Shown: positions 20,171-30,561 of the stretch, one piece after another
How the letters are laid out: the number at the start of each line of letters is the position of its first letter
Numbering within the stretch: the stretch's first letter is position 1
Source: an uncultured Acidobacteriia bacterium
GTDB lineage: Bacteria; Acidobacteriota; Terriglobia; Bryobacterales; Bryobacteraceae
Reading direction: 5' to 3'
DNA: 64,000 nt
Assembly (NCBI GenBank): GCA_903909435.1
Contig: CAIVVT010000056.1
Coordinates: 79,822 to 143,821, forward strand
Translations under genes and position numbers: made by a program
Notes under the pieces: generated by a model
Seen by the model: the letters and a program-made list of their open reading frames with translations, nothing else
Database searches by the model: none
What the model was told of the DNA's origin: nothing

Positions 20171-20800
20171 GTGACTCGCGTCAAAGACCTTGAAACCCGC
20201 CTGGAGCGCATGGAGCAGCAACTCGGCGTCTACCAGCGGATCAGCCGGCTGATGGTTCGGGATCTAAGCCTTTCCGCTACGCTGCAAGCGGTCGTGCGGC
20301 TGGTGACTGAATTCACGAATTGCGATTCCTGTCTGCTGTACCTGATCCAGGAAGAGCAACTGGTCCTGTGCTCTTCATCCAATCCCCATCCGCTTGAGAT
20401 CGGTAAGGTCCGGCTGCGGATGGACGAGGGCCTGACGGGTTGGGTGGCCAAGGAACGGAAGATGCTGGCCATCTCCGTGGAGGCCTATAAGGACTCCCGC
20501 TTCAAGGCTTTCAGCGATTTGCCCGAAGATACCTTCGAGGCGTTTTTATCCGTGCCGGTCATCGCGCGCAACCGCGTGATTGGGGTCATCAACATCCAGC
20601 ATCGGATGCCGCACCGCCACTCCGGCGCCGAAATGGAGTTGATCACGACGGTGGGAGAGCAGGTCGGATGCCTGATCGTGCTGGCGCGCCTTTCCGGCAC
20701 GGCGGTGGAAGAGGCGAACCACGTCGATCTGGTGCGCCGGGGCGTGCTCCCGTTGGGCAAGCTCGAAGCCACCGACGGATCTGACGGAGACTGGCAGTGA
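20171..20800 (+). CDS. GAF domain protein
   Basis: The 209-residue product uses a GTG start. A short coiled coil (residues about 3-22) is followed by one GAF domain (about 25-170; NCDSCLLYLIQEEQLVL, LRMDEGLTGWVAKE, FLSVPVIARNRVIGVINIQ). The GLTGWVA and LSVPV blocks are well preserved. There is no output domain, so it may sense a small ligand and act on a partner protein. It ends by overlapping the start of the Ycf48-like gene (GTGA). Confidence 0.85.
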   Translation: MTRVKDLETRLERMEQQLGVYQRISRLMVRDLSLSATLQAVVRLVTEFTNCDSCLLYLIQEEQLVLCSSSNPHPLEIGKVRLRMDEGLTGWVAKERKMLAISVEAYKDSRFKAFSDLPEDTFEAFLSVPVIARNRVIGVINIQHRMPHRHSGAEMELITTVGEQVGCLIVLARLSGTAVEEANHVDLVRRGVLPLGKLEATDGSDGDWQ

Positions 20801-22050
20801 AGGGCATCCGCCGGCGCGATCTGCTCGCCCTTGCCGCTATTCCCGTAGGGTGCCTCGCCCAGGCCCCCCTGCTCCAGAAGCCGGAGCCGCAACCGGGAAC
20901 CAGGGAGCCCGATTCGAAAGACCGAGACCAGAAAGAGGCCCTGCTCGGCCCGGAGATTCCGGCGGGAACGCTTCCCCCGCTCAACTCCGGCCCGTACCAG
21001 GGATTTCGCTGGCAGTTGCGGTTCCAATTCGACGAACTTGGGAAGCGCTGCCAACTTCAGGACTTCGCCATGCCGACTCCGCAGTTCGGCCTGGCGACGA
21101 TTCTGGTAGAGGAAGAAGACTCCGACAGCGTCAAGTCGCGACTGCTCGTCTCACGGGATGGCGGCAAAACCTGGGCCCAGCAAAAGTGCGAAAAGAACCC
21201 CCAGGGAGTTTTCGTCCTGGACGCCACGAATGGATGGTATGTGGCCTCGGGACGGGTTCTGGCGACCCGCGACGGCGGGCAGAAGTGGGAGAAATACCCG
21301 CTGCCGCACCCTGAACTGACGCAAGTCTGGTTTGCCACTGCCGAGAGCGGGCTGGCGTTCGGGGTTGGCAAGGTCTTTTACCGGACCGGCAACGGTGGCA
21401 AGAGTTGGAGCGCTGTTCCCGAATCCGAGAGCCTTGGATTGGAGTCGCCCCAAACCTACCTCCGCTCCATGGCCATGCTGCCGTCCGGCGCGGGCATGCT
21501 GGTCGGCGATTCGACGGCCGCGCCCCCGGAAGCGGCCCTGCCCGATTGGATGACACCCGAGCGCGCGCTAAATCGCAAGAACCTCCCCGGGACCGCCGTA
21601 CTGTTTCAGACTCACGATGGCGGCAAGACCTGGAACGGTCAGCTCTCATCCGCATTCGGCACGGTTCGGAGAATCCGCATGGGACCCTCCCGCGCCGCGA
21701 TCGTATTCCAGTACCGCGAGTCGTTCCCCTGGCCCTCGGAGCTGTTCGGCCTGAATCTGCGAACAGGCCAGAACAGGCCGGTTCTGCGGCGCAAGACACT
21801 GGTAATCCACGACGCGCTGCTGTTCAGCGACGGTAGTATCCTGGCCGCCGCAACCCAGCCGTCCGGAAGGCTGCGCAACTCGCCGGTTCCAGGCAAACTG
21901 CGGGTGCTCTGGTCGCCCGATGCAGAGTCCTGGTTCGAGATGAAGGTGGATTACCGGGCCGCGGGTAACTCGGCGACCTTCGCCGCATGCTCCAACGGAA
22001 CGATCTGGCTCGCCACGGACGAGGGTGCCATCGTCCAATTGGCCGGTTAG
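20797..22050 (+). CDS. Secreted Ycf48-like protein with Asp-box repeats
   Basis: The 417-residue protein starts at GTG overlapping the GAF gene by 4 bp. The N-terminus (RRRDLLALAAIPVGC) resembles a twin-arginine signal, and the Cys could be lipidated, though the lipobox is poor. The body is beta-propeller-like with four Asp-box motifs: RDGGKTW, RDGGQKW, GNGGKSW and HDGGKTW. This matches YCF48/BNR proteins that help assemble large complexes or bind glycans. The coupling to a GAF protein is unusual; function is unknown. Confidence 0.75.
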   Translation: MKGIRRRDLLALAAIPVGCLAQAPLLQKPEPQPGTREPDSKDRDQKEALLGPEIPAGTLPPLNSGPYQGFRWQLRFQFDELGKRCQLQDFAMPTPQFGLATILVEEEDSDSVKSRLLVSRDGGKTWAQQKCEKNPQGVFVLDATNGWYVASGRVLATRDGGQKWEKYPLPHPELTQVWFATAESGLAFGVGKVFYRTGNGGKSWSAVPESESLGLESPQTYLRSMAMLPSGAGMLVGDSTAAPPEAALPDWMTPERALNRKNLPGTAVLFQTHDGGKTWNGQLSSAFGTVRRIRMGPSRAAIVFQYRESFPWPSELFGLNLRTGQNRPVLRRKTLVIHDALLFSDGSILAAATQPSGRLRNSPVPGKLRVLWSPDAESWFEMKVDYRAAGNSATFAACSNGTIWLATDEGAIVQLAG

Positions 22051-22384
22051 CCGCTTTCAGACGGTAATGACGATTAAAGTCGGCCGTTTGCGGCCGGATG
22101 GCTCTCCGCGCGTGCCAGGCGCTGCCGCCAGTACTCCTGCCGGGCGTCTCCAGACCAGTCATTCCGCTTGCATTGAAATGACTTTCCGGGAGTGAGGACG
22201 CCGCCCGCCAGGGCCCGGAAAACGTGAAACAACTTTAAGAATCAGCGTAATAGCGCTATTAATACTGCCGCGTACTGTTGAGAAACTCCACGAAAAGATT
22301 CAGATGTGCTACTCTGAAATCGAAGGTTCCCGGATCTAGTAAAGATTCATCCTTCCGGGGGCTGGACGGGGAAGGGAATCATTC
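22051..22384. other. Intergenic region upstream of the propionate operon
   Basis: This 334-bp stretch should hold the promoter of the nine-gene operon. It contains a CGGCCG-TTTG-CGGCCG hairpin soon after the Ycf48 stop and a perfect 12-bp palindrome AATAGCGCTATT (22249-22260). No B12-riboswitch box and no clear -35/-10 pair were found. GGGGAAGGGAA before the ATG at 22385 is a good ribosome site. Confidence 0.5.
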
Positions 22385-23905
22385 ATGCCGAAATTAATCG
22401 ACGTCACTGAACTCATACTCCGGGACGCGCATCAGAGCCTGATGGCGACCCGAATGGCCATGGAAGACATGGTTCCGGCTTGCGAGGACATCGACAAAGC
22501 CGGTTACTGGTCAGTTGAGTGCTGGGGCGGCGCGACGTTCGACTCCTGCATCCGCTTTCTAAACGAGGACCCGTGGGAGCGCCTCCGGACTTTCCGCAAA
22601 CTCCTGCCGAACTCTCGCCTGCAAATGCTTTTGCGCGGGCAAAACCTCCTGGGCTATCGCCACTACGAAGACGGTGTAGTGGACCGGTTTGTTGAAAACG
22701 CAGCCGAGAATGGCATGGATGTTTTCCGCGTGTTCGACGCGCTCAACGACGTCCGCAACGTGCGGCGTTCGATCAAGGCGGTCAAGCGGGCCGGAAAGCA
22801 CGCGCAAGGGACCATTTGCTATACGGTCAGCCCGCTGCACACCATCACGGGTTACGTGGAACTGGCGGAGCAGTTGGTCGAGTTGGGCTGCCAGTCGATC
22901 TGCCTGAAGGACATGGCGGCGTTGTTGAAACCTCAGCCAGCCTACGACATCGTCAAAGCGATCAAGCAGGCTTGCGGCGAGGAGACCCGCGTCCACGTCC
23001 ATGTGCATTCGACCACCGGCGTAACTCTGGTCAGCCTGATGAAGGCGATTGAGGCTGGGGCCGACTGCGTGGATACCGCGATCAGTTCGCTGAGTCTCGG
23101 TCCAGGCCACAACCCGACCGAGAGCCTGGTCGAGATGCTGGAAGGCACAGGCTACGAAACCAAACTCGACAAAGCCTGCCTGAACAGAATCAAGCTGCAT
23201 TTTGCCAAGATCCGTCCACGTTACGCGCAGTTCCTCTCCAACATCACCGGGGTGGAAACCGACATCTTCGACAGCCAGATCCCCGGCGGCATGATCTCCA
23301 ACATGGAGAGCCAGTTGAAGCAGCAGGGCGCGGGTGACAAGTTGACGGAAGTGCTGCTGGAAGTCCCCAGAGTCCGCAAGGACGCGGGCTATCCCCCGTT
23401 GGTGACGCCTTCGAGCCAGATTGTCGGCACGCAGGCCGTCTTCAATGTGATGATGGGCCGCTACAAGGTACTGACCGGTGAGTTCGCTGATCTGATGCTG
23501 GGCTACTACGGTACCTGTCTCGGCACCCGCAATCAACAGATCGTGGATCTCGCCGCGAAGCAATCCAAGAAAGACCCGATCAACGGCCGGCCGGCAGACC
23601 TGCTGAAGCCCGAATGGGAAGAGTTGCGGTCTCAAGCCCTGGCGCTGAAGGGCTGCGACGGCAGCGACGAAGACGTCCTGACCTACGCCATGTTCCCTCA
23701 GGTGGCGGAGAAATTCTTCGTGGCTCGCCACGAAGGTCCGAAGAACCTCGGGAAGGATCCTGCCAAGGCCGCTCCCGCACCTGCCGCCGCTCCGGCCAAT
23801 GGCGGCAAGAAACCCGACTCAAACTCCGGCCCGGTGCTGGTCCCGATCACATACGAAGTGAAGGTGGACGGCAAGGCCCACAAGGTGACGGTCGCCCCGG
23901 CATAG
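22385..23905 (+). CDS. Methylmalonyl-CoA carboxyltransferase 5S subunit (pyruvate carboxyltransferase)
   Basis: The 506-residue protein matches the Propionibacterium transcarboxylase 5S chain. The metal ligand Asp14 (RDAHQSL), the Lys175 that is carbamylated in the enzyme (CLKDMAALL), and His206 and His208 (HVHVHSTTG) all appear at the spacing of the known 5S residues. It transfers the carboxyl group from biotin to pyruvate, giving oxaloacetate. The C-terminal Ala/Pro-rich linker ends in ITYEVKVDGKAHKVTVAP, the beginning of a biotin-carrier-like domain that stops early. Oxaloacetate decarboxylase alpha chains are similar, but the neighbours favour transcarboxylase. First gene of the operon. 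Confidence 0.88.
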   Translation: MPKLIDVTELILRDAHQSLMATRMAMEDMVPACEDIDKAGYWSVECWGGATFDSCIRFLNEDPWERLRTFRKLLPNSRLQMLLRGQNLLGYRHYEDGVVDRFVENAAENGMDVFRVFDALNDVRNVRRSIKAVKRAGKHAQGTICYTVSPLHTITGYVELAEQLVELGCQSICLKDMAALLKPQPAYDIVKAIKQACGEETRVHVHVHSTTGVTLVSLMKAIEAGADCVDTAISSLSLGPGHNPTESLVEMLEGTGYETKLDKACLNRIKLHFAKIRPRYAQFLSNITGVETDIFDSQIPGGMISNMESQLKQQGAGDKLTEVLLEVPRVRKDAGYPPLVTPSSQIVGTQAVFNVMMGRYKVLTGEFADLMLGYYGTCLGTRNQQIVDLAAKQSKKDPINGRPADLLKPEWEELRSQALALKGCDGSDEDVLTYAMFPQVAEKFFVARHEGPKNLGKDPAKAAPAPAAAPANGGKKPDSNSGPVLVPITYEVKVDGKAHKVTVAPA

Positions 23906-24016
23906 AACCGGCTGCGCGAACCATCGCGGCTTGTGACTCTCCAAGGTATTGACCGGAACTGCCGATGCGCGGTGACCGGAAGGGAAGAATCGACGGAAGA
24001 AAAGGTTTGACAAACG

Positions 24017-25567
24017 ATGGCCCTCTCGATGGAGCAAAGAATCGAACAGCTGCGCATCAAGCGCGCTGAATTGTTACTCGGCGGCGGCGCCGACAAGTTG
24101 GAAAAGCACCGCGCATCCGGCAAACTCACGGCTCGCGAGCGCGTGGACGCCGTGGTGGACCCGGGCAGTTTCGTGGAAACCGGGCTGTTCGCACAGCACC
24201 GGGCCACGATGTTCGGCATGGAGGGGAAAGAGACCCCGGCCGACGGTGTCGTGACCGGCGCAGCCTCGGTGGGTGGGCGGCTGATTCACCTGGCTAGCCA
24301 GGACTTCACCGTGCTCGGCGGTTCGGCCGGCGAACTGCACTCCACCAAGGTGTCCGACGCGATGCAGCAGTCGCTGAAGACGGGCAGCCCGTTTGTCTTC
24401 ATCAACGACTCGGGTGGGGCCCGTGTGCAGGAGGGCATCGACGCTCTGTCCGGCTACGGCAAAGTGTTCTATTCGAACGTGCAACTCTCAGGCGCCGTGC
24501 CACAGGTTTCGCTGATCTGCGGACCCTGCGCGGGCGGTGCGGCCTACAGCCCGGCGTTGACCGACTTCATCATCCAGACCCGCAAGGCGCAACTCTTTAT
24601 CACGGGGCCTTCGGTCATCAAGCAGGTGACCGGCGAGAACGTGACTGCCGACGACCTGGGTGGTCCGGATGCTCACATGACGCGCTCAGGCGTCATCCAC
24701 TTTATCGCCGAGGACGACCAGCACGCGGCCTTGATCTGCAAGAAGCTGCTGAGCTTCCTGCCTTCGAATAACCTGGAAGACCCGCCCTACGTTCCCGGCG
24801 ACTACACCTGCGATCCGGACCACACGCTCGATTCCATCGTGCCCGTCGATCCGAAGCTGAGCTACGACGTTCGGGAAGTGCTGGTGCGCGTGGTGGACAA
24901 TGCGGACTTCCTCGAAGTGCAGGCCGGCTATGCGGGCAACATCGTGATCGGTTTCGCGCGCGTCTGCGGCCGCTCGGTAGGCATCATCGCCAACAACCCG
25001 GCCGTGAAAGCGGGCGTGCTCGACATCGACAGCTCGGACAAGGCCTCCCGCTTCATCCGGTTCTGCAACGCATTCAACGTTCCGTTGGTCACTTTTGTGG
25101 ACGTGCCCGGGTTCCTGCCCGGCGTGGAGCAGGAGTACGGCGGCATCATCCGCCACGGCGCGAAGATGCTGTTTGCCTACTCGGCCGCCACGGTTCCCAA
25201 GGTAACCGTGATTTTGCGCAAAGCCTACGGCGGCGCCTACATCGCCATGTGCTGCAAGGACCTGGGCGCGGATCGCAGCTACGCCTGGCCGACGGCCGAG
25301 ATCGCAGTCATGGGAGCCGAAGGCGCTGCCGGTATCGTGTTCCGCAAGGAGATCGAAGCGGCCGCCGACAAGAAGGCCAAGCGCGCCGAGATGATTGAGC
25401 AGTATCGCGAAGCGTTCGCGAATCCGACGGTCGCCGCGGGGCGCCGCCTTGTGGATGACATCATCGAGCCCTCAATGACGCGCAAGTTTATCGCGCAGTC
25501 GCTCGAGTATTTGAACACAAAGCGCGAACTGCGCCCCTCGAAGAAGCATGGGTTGATCCCACTCTAA
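24017..25567 (+). CDS. Methylmalonyl-CoA carboxyltransferase 12S subunit
   Basis: The 516-residue protein is a carboxyl-transferase with two crotonase-like halves. Typical blocks are GGSAGELHSTKV, FVFINDSGGARVQEGID and, in the C-terminal half, LVTFVDVPGFLPGVEQEYGGIIRHGAKML. It moves carboxyl between methylmalonyl-CoA and biotin. Length fits the 12S subunit and MmdA alike. No membrane-bound Na+-pumping beta subunit follows, and a 5S gene precedes it, so transcarboxylase is favoured over methylmalonyl-CoA decarboxylase. No biotin carboxylase lies in the operon, consistent with ATP-free carboxyl transfer. GGAAG-AAAAGG precedes the ATG. Confidence 0.9.
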   Translation: MALSMEQRIEQLRIKRAELLLGGGADKLEKHRASGKLTARERVDAVVDPGSFVETGLFAQHRATMFGMEGKETPADGVVTGAASVGGRLIHLASQDFTVLGGSAGELHSTKVSDAMQQSLKTGSPFVFINDSGGARVQEGIDALSGYGKVFYSNVQLSGAVPQVSLICGPCAGGAAYSPALTDFIIQTRKAQLFITGPSVIKQVTGENVTADDLGGPDAHMTRSGVIHFIAEDDQHAALICKKLLSFLPSNNLEDPPYVPGDYTCDPDHTLDSIVPVDPKLSYDVREVLVRVVDNADFLEVQAGYAGNIVIGFARVCGRSVGIIANNPAVKAGVLDIDSSDKASRFIRFCNAFNVPLVTFVDVPGFLPGVEQEYGGIIRHGAKMLFAYSAATVPKVTVILRKAYGGAYIAMCCKDLGADRSYAWPTAEIAVMGAEGAAGIVFRKEIEAAADKKAKRAEMIEQYREAFANPTVAAGRRLVDDIIEPSMTRKFIAQSLEYLNTKRELRPSKKHGLIPL

Positions 25568-25601
25568 GAGCATGCCAATGGACACGATCACGGAGATACC
25601 G

Positions 25602-26033
25602 ATGGCAGAAAAGAAACCGCAAGGCGCAAGCAATGTCGAGAGCCTCCAAAAGGCCAACGACGCTTTGAGCGCACAACTGGCTGCCCTGACTGCGCAAATG
25701 GCCGCGCTCAACGCGCGGCTTGAGAAACTGGAAGCAACTGGCGCCGCGGCGCCTGCTACCCTTTCGGCACCGGTGGCCGAGCCCGCTGCGTTGCCCCTGG
25801 CCGAAGCACAACCCTTAGCAGCCCCAGCGGTCGCGGCTGCCGCCGAGCCCGTCAAGGCGGCGGACGAATTCAGCGAGGAACTGCTGCTCGCACTCTCGGC
25901 CGCCGTCGCCGCGTACCTCGGAAAGCGTCCGCACATCCGCGCGATTCGTCTGCAGGGATCGGGCGCCTGGGCGCAACAAGGACGAGTGTTCGTACAGGCG
26001 TCCCACCAATTGAACGTTCCGCATGAGGCATAG
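25602..26033 (+). CDS. Small delta/gamma-like subunit of the carboxyltransferase
   Basis: The 143-residue protein has a coiled-coil N-terminus (ESLQKANDALSAQLAALTAQ), an Ala/Pro-rich linker, and a C-terminal block EELLLALSAAVAAYLGK...WAQQGR. That last block resembles the tail of OadG or of methylmalonyl-CoA decarboxylase delta chains, which tether the biotin carrier. The ATG at 25602 has GGAG upstream at good spacing; an earlier ATG at 25572 is possible. Unlike OadG, it has no transmembrane helix, so the complex is probably soluble. Its job as a scaffold is inferred. Confidence 0.65.
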   Translation: MAEKKPQGASNVESLQKANDALSAQLAALTAQMAALNARLEKLEATGAAAPATLSAPVAEPAALPLAEAQPLAAPAVAAAAEPVKAADEFSEELLLALSAAVAAYLGKRPHIRAIRLQGSGAWAQQGRVFVQASHQLNVPHEA

Positions 26034-26042
26034 GAGCCAGCC

Positions 26043-26435
26043 GTGAAACTGAAGATTACCCTCGACAATAAAGTCTACGAAGTGGACGTGGAAGCATCCG
26101 AGCCCGAACCAGAACCGCTTCCGCTGTCCGGATACATCATGCAGCCCGGCGTGGCGCGCGTCATGGCCCCGCTGCCGACTGCGTCCTCGGCTAAGTCCGC
26201 CGGCAACGAGAATGTGGACGAGAACAAGGTGTGCCGCAGCCCGATCAACGGGATCGTCGTGAAGATCGCCGCGCAGTTGGGCCAATCGATTCAACCGGGC
26301 GATACTCTGTTGGTGCTGGAGGCGATGAAAATGGAGACCAACATTACCGCGCCCGTCGCGGGCAAGATCTCCAAGATCAACGTCAACGCCGGTGATGGCG
26401 TCCAGGCCGGACTGATCCTGGTTGAATTCGAGTAA
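26043..26435 (+). CDS. Biotin carboxyl carrier subunit (1.3S-like)
   Basis: The 130-residue protein has a GTG start with AGGAG upstream. A short N-terminal segment (KLKITLDNKVYEVDVEASE) is followed by a Pro/Ser-rich linker and a biotinyl domain from about residue 60. The biotin site is VLEAMKMET with the modified Lys96. It would shuttle the carboxyl group between the 12S and 5S subunits. Confidence 0.92.
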   Translation: MKLKITLDNKVYEVDVEASEPEPEPLPLSGYIMQPGVARVMAPLPTASSAKSAGNENVDENKVCRSPINGIVVKIAAQLGQSIQPGDTLLVLEAMKMETNITAPVAGKISKINVNAGDGVQAGLILVEFE

Positions 26436-26481
26436 TGGGAAAAGCCGAGTTCGCGTAGAACCCGGAGTTTAGGAGCGAGTG

Positions 26482-26931
26482 ATGGTCGAAGAATTGACTT
26501 CCGCTGGATTCGAGTTTGTGGATCACGTGGCCGTGGCTGTGAAGCCGGGCGAACTGGACGCAACCGTAGCCAAGTACAAGTTGCTGGGTTTCACCGAACT
26601 GCACCGCGAAGAGGTGTACGGCAAACACCAGGTGCGTGAAGTGCTGATGCGGATCGGTGAGAGCAACAACCTGATGCAGATCACGGAGCCACTGACGCCT
26701 GAGTCCCCGATCGCGAAGATCATCGAGCGCAACGGCGGCCGCGGCGGGTTCGCGCATCTGGCCTTTCGAGTGAAGGACATCCAGAATGCCTATGACTTCA
26801 TGAAGGCCAAAGGATTCAATATGACCCAGGAACCTGGTCCGGGGTCGCGCGGCACGCAGGTGTTTTTCGTGCATCCCAAGGACTTCAGCTTTTTGATCGA
26901 AGTGGTCCAGGAGGGCCAGGCACATGCCTGA
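26482..26931 (+). CDS. mce: Methylmalonyl-CoA epimerase (VOC superfamily)
   Basis: The 149-residue protein has two beta-alpha-beta-beta-beta vicinal-oxygen-chelate modules. Metal ligands can be traced as His (VDHVAVAV), Gln (NNLMQI), His (FAHLAFRV) and Glu (FLIEVVQE). It interconverts (R)- and (S)-methylmalonyl-CoA between mutase and transcarboxylase. The ATG at 26482 follows AGGAG; a GTG one codon earlier is possible. Its stop overlaps the mutase small-subunit gene by 8 bp. Confidence 0.9.
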   Translation: MVEELTSAGFEFVDHVAVAVKPGELDATVAKYKLLGFTELHREEVYGKHQVREVLMRIGESNNLMQITEPLTPESPIAKIIERNGGRGGFAHLAFRVKDIQNAYDFMKAKGFNMTQEPGPGSRGTQVFFVHPKDFSFLIEVVQEGQAHA

Positions 26932-28333
26932 GCACGTGAAGTTGGATCTGGCCTCCGAGTTCCCGCCGGTTTCCACTGCCGAATGGGAAGCGGTGATTCA
27001 CGCCGATCTCAAGGGCGCTGACTACGACAAGAAATTGGTCTGGCGCACCGAGGAAGGCCTCAAGGTCAAGCCTTACTACCGGAGTGAGGACATCGCCGGT
27101 CTTAAGGATCAGGCCGACGTGGCTCCGGGCGAGTTTCCATTCACTCGCGGCAAGGGCTTGGCTTGGGTCGATAAGGATCTGAGTTCCATTCCGGCCGGTG
27201 CGATTCGAGGTGACCTGCTGCTCGAAGCGGGCGCCACGGCCGTTGAAGAACTAGGCTTCGCGCTCGCTGAGGCGGTAGATAAGCTGGCCGCCGCCGTCGA
27301 GGCGGGACAGAGCGTTGACGAGGCAGCCAAGGCTGTCGAGTTCGTGTTCGGGGTGGGTTCGAATCACTTCCTGGAAATCGCCAAGTTCCGCGCGGCGCGA
27401 TTGCTGTGGGCACAGGCCGTAGCGGCCTTCGGGCCGAGCAGCGACAGCGCTGCGCTGGCCAGCATCCATGCCGTCACTGCGCTAGAAAACAAAAGCGTTT
27501 ACGATCCCTGGACCAACCTGCTGCGCTCGACCACGGAGGCGGTCTCAGCCGTGGTTGGTGGTTGCGATGCTCTCACAGTGCAGAGCTTCCACTACCCCGA
27601 ACGGCTGGCGCACAACGTTCAACTGGTGATCCGCGAAGAAGCGCATCTCGATAAAGTTGCGGACCCGGCGGGCGGAAGCTACTACATTGAGGCGTTGACC
27701 CACTCGCTGGCCGAGGCGGCCTGGAAGCTGTTCCAGAAGGTTGACTCCGAAGGCGGGTACGCCGCGGCGAAGGCTGCAGGTTCCATCGATGCCGCGCTGC
27801 AGGCTTCGCATGCCGCCAAGATCAAGGCCGTCGGTTCGCGCCGGCGCACGCTGGTCGGCGTCAACAACTACCCGAACGTGGGCGAGCATCTAGCCGCGGG
27901 CGAGTCTCTCGAACCCACCGGCCGCCTGGCCGAACCGTTCGAGCAGATCCGCCAGCGCACCGAGCGGCACACGGCGAAAACCGGCCATCGTCCGAAGGTC
28001 CTGCTGCTCAATCGGGGCGACCTGAAGATGCGGATGGCGCGCGCCCAGTTCACCCGCAATTACATCGGCTGCGCGGGCTTCGAGATTGCCGAAGGCACTG
28101 AGTACGCCGGTGCGGGGGCTGACCTGATCGTGCTCTGCTCCAGCGATCCGGAATACCTGGAATTCGCAAGCGATGTGTGCCCGAAGGTGACCGTGCCGGT
28201 CATCGTTGCAGGCAATCCAAAAGACCAGATCGAGGCCCTGCAGCAGGCGGGCGTTTCCGGCTTCGTTCATATGCTGGCGAACGCGGTCGAGACGCTGACC
28301 GAATTGCAGAATCGGCTCGGGATGGAGGCGTAA
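26924..28333 (+). CDS. mutA: Methylmalonyl-CoA mutase small (beta) subunit
   Basis: The 469-residue protein has a mutase-type N-terminal region (STAEWEAVIHADLKGADYDKKL), part of the TIM barrel (GVGSNHFLEIAKFRAARLLW, DPAGGSYYIEALT), and a C-terminal B12-like domain. In that domain the cobalamin motif DxHxxG is absent (RGDLKMRMA instead), as expected for the non-catalytic subunit. It is clearly shorter than Propionibacterium MutA (about 640): the front section of the barrel is missing between residues 60 and 95. There is no frameshift. It forms a heterodimer with the next gene product. Confidence 0.88.
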   Translation: MPEHVKLDLASEFPPVSTAEWEAVIHADLKGADYDKKLVWRTEEGLKVKPYYRSEDIAGLKDQADVAPGEFPFTRGKGLAWVDKDLSSIPAGAIRGDLLLEAGATAVEELGFALAEAVDKLAAAVEAGQSVDEAAKAVEFVFGVGSNHFLEIAKFRAARLLWAQAVAAFGPSSDSAALASIHAVTALENKSVYDPWTNLLRSTTEAVSAVVGGCDALTVQSFHYPERLAHNVQLVIREEAHLDKVADPAGGSYYIEALTHSLAEAAWKLFQKVDSEGGYAAAKAAGSIDAALQASHAAKIKAVGSRRRTLVGVNNYPNVGEHLAAGESLEPTGRLAEPFEQIRQRTERHTAKTGHRPKVLLLNRGDLKMRMARAQFTRNYIGCAGFEIAEGTEYAGAGADLIVLCSSDPEYLEFASDVCPKVTVPVIVAGNPKDQIEALQQAGVSGFVHMLANAVETLTELQNRLGMEA

Positions 28334-28339
28334 GCGGCG

Positions 28340-30517
<2,178 letters not shown>

Positions 30518-30524
30518 ACACACA

Positions 30525-30554
30525 GCCCGTGCGCGCTCTCCGGCTCGCACGGGC
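30525..30554. repeat. Hairpin between mutB and meaB
   Basis: Arms GCCCGTGCG (30525-30533) and CGCACGGGC (30546-30554) pair over 9 bp around a 12-nt loop. The stem ends 7 nt before the meaB ATG and no T-run follows. It could stabilise the upstream message or limit meaB translation. Confidence 0.55.
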
Positions 30555-30561
30555 ACCCATC

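Noticed and set aside
22051..22384. Cobalamin riboswitch upstream of the B12-dependent mutase operon
   Set aside because: No B12-box-like sequence (GCCACTG type) or matching leader fold was seen in the 334-bp upstream region.
22559..23731. 390-codon minus-strand frame opposite the 5S gene
   Set aside because: Composition is typical of reverse-strand shadows (His/Gln/Leu/Arg-rich), and the plus strand has active-site residues at the known spacing.
24017..26435. Na+-pumping methylmalonyl-CoA decarboxylase
   Set aside because: The delta-like and biotin subunits fit, but the essential membrane beta subunit is absent from the operon and a 5S pyruvate carboxyltransferase is present.
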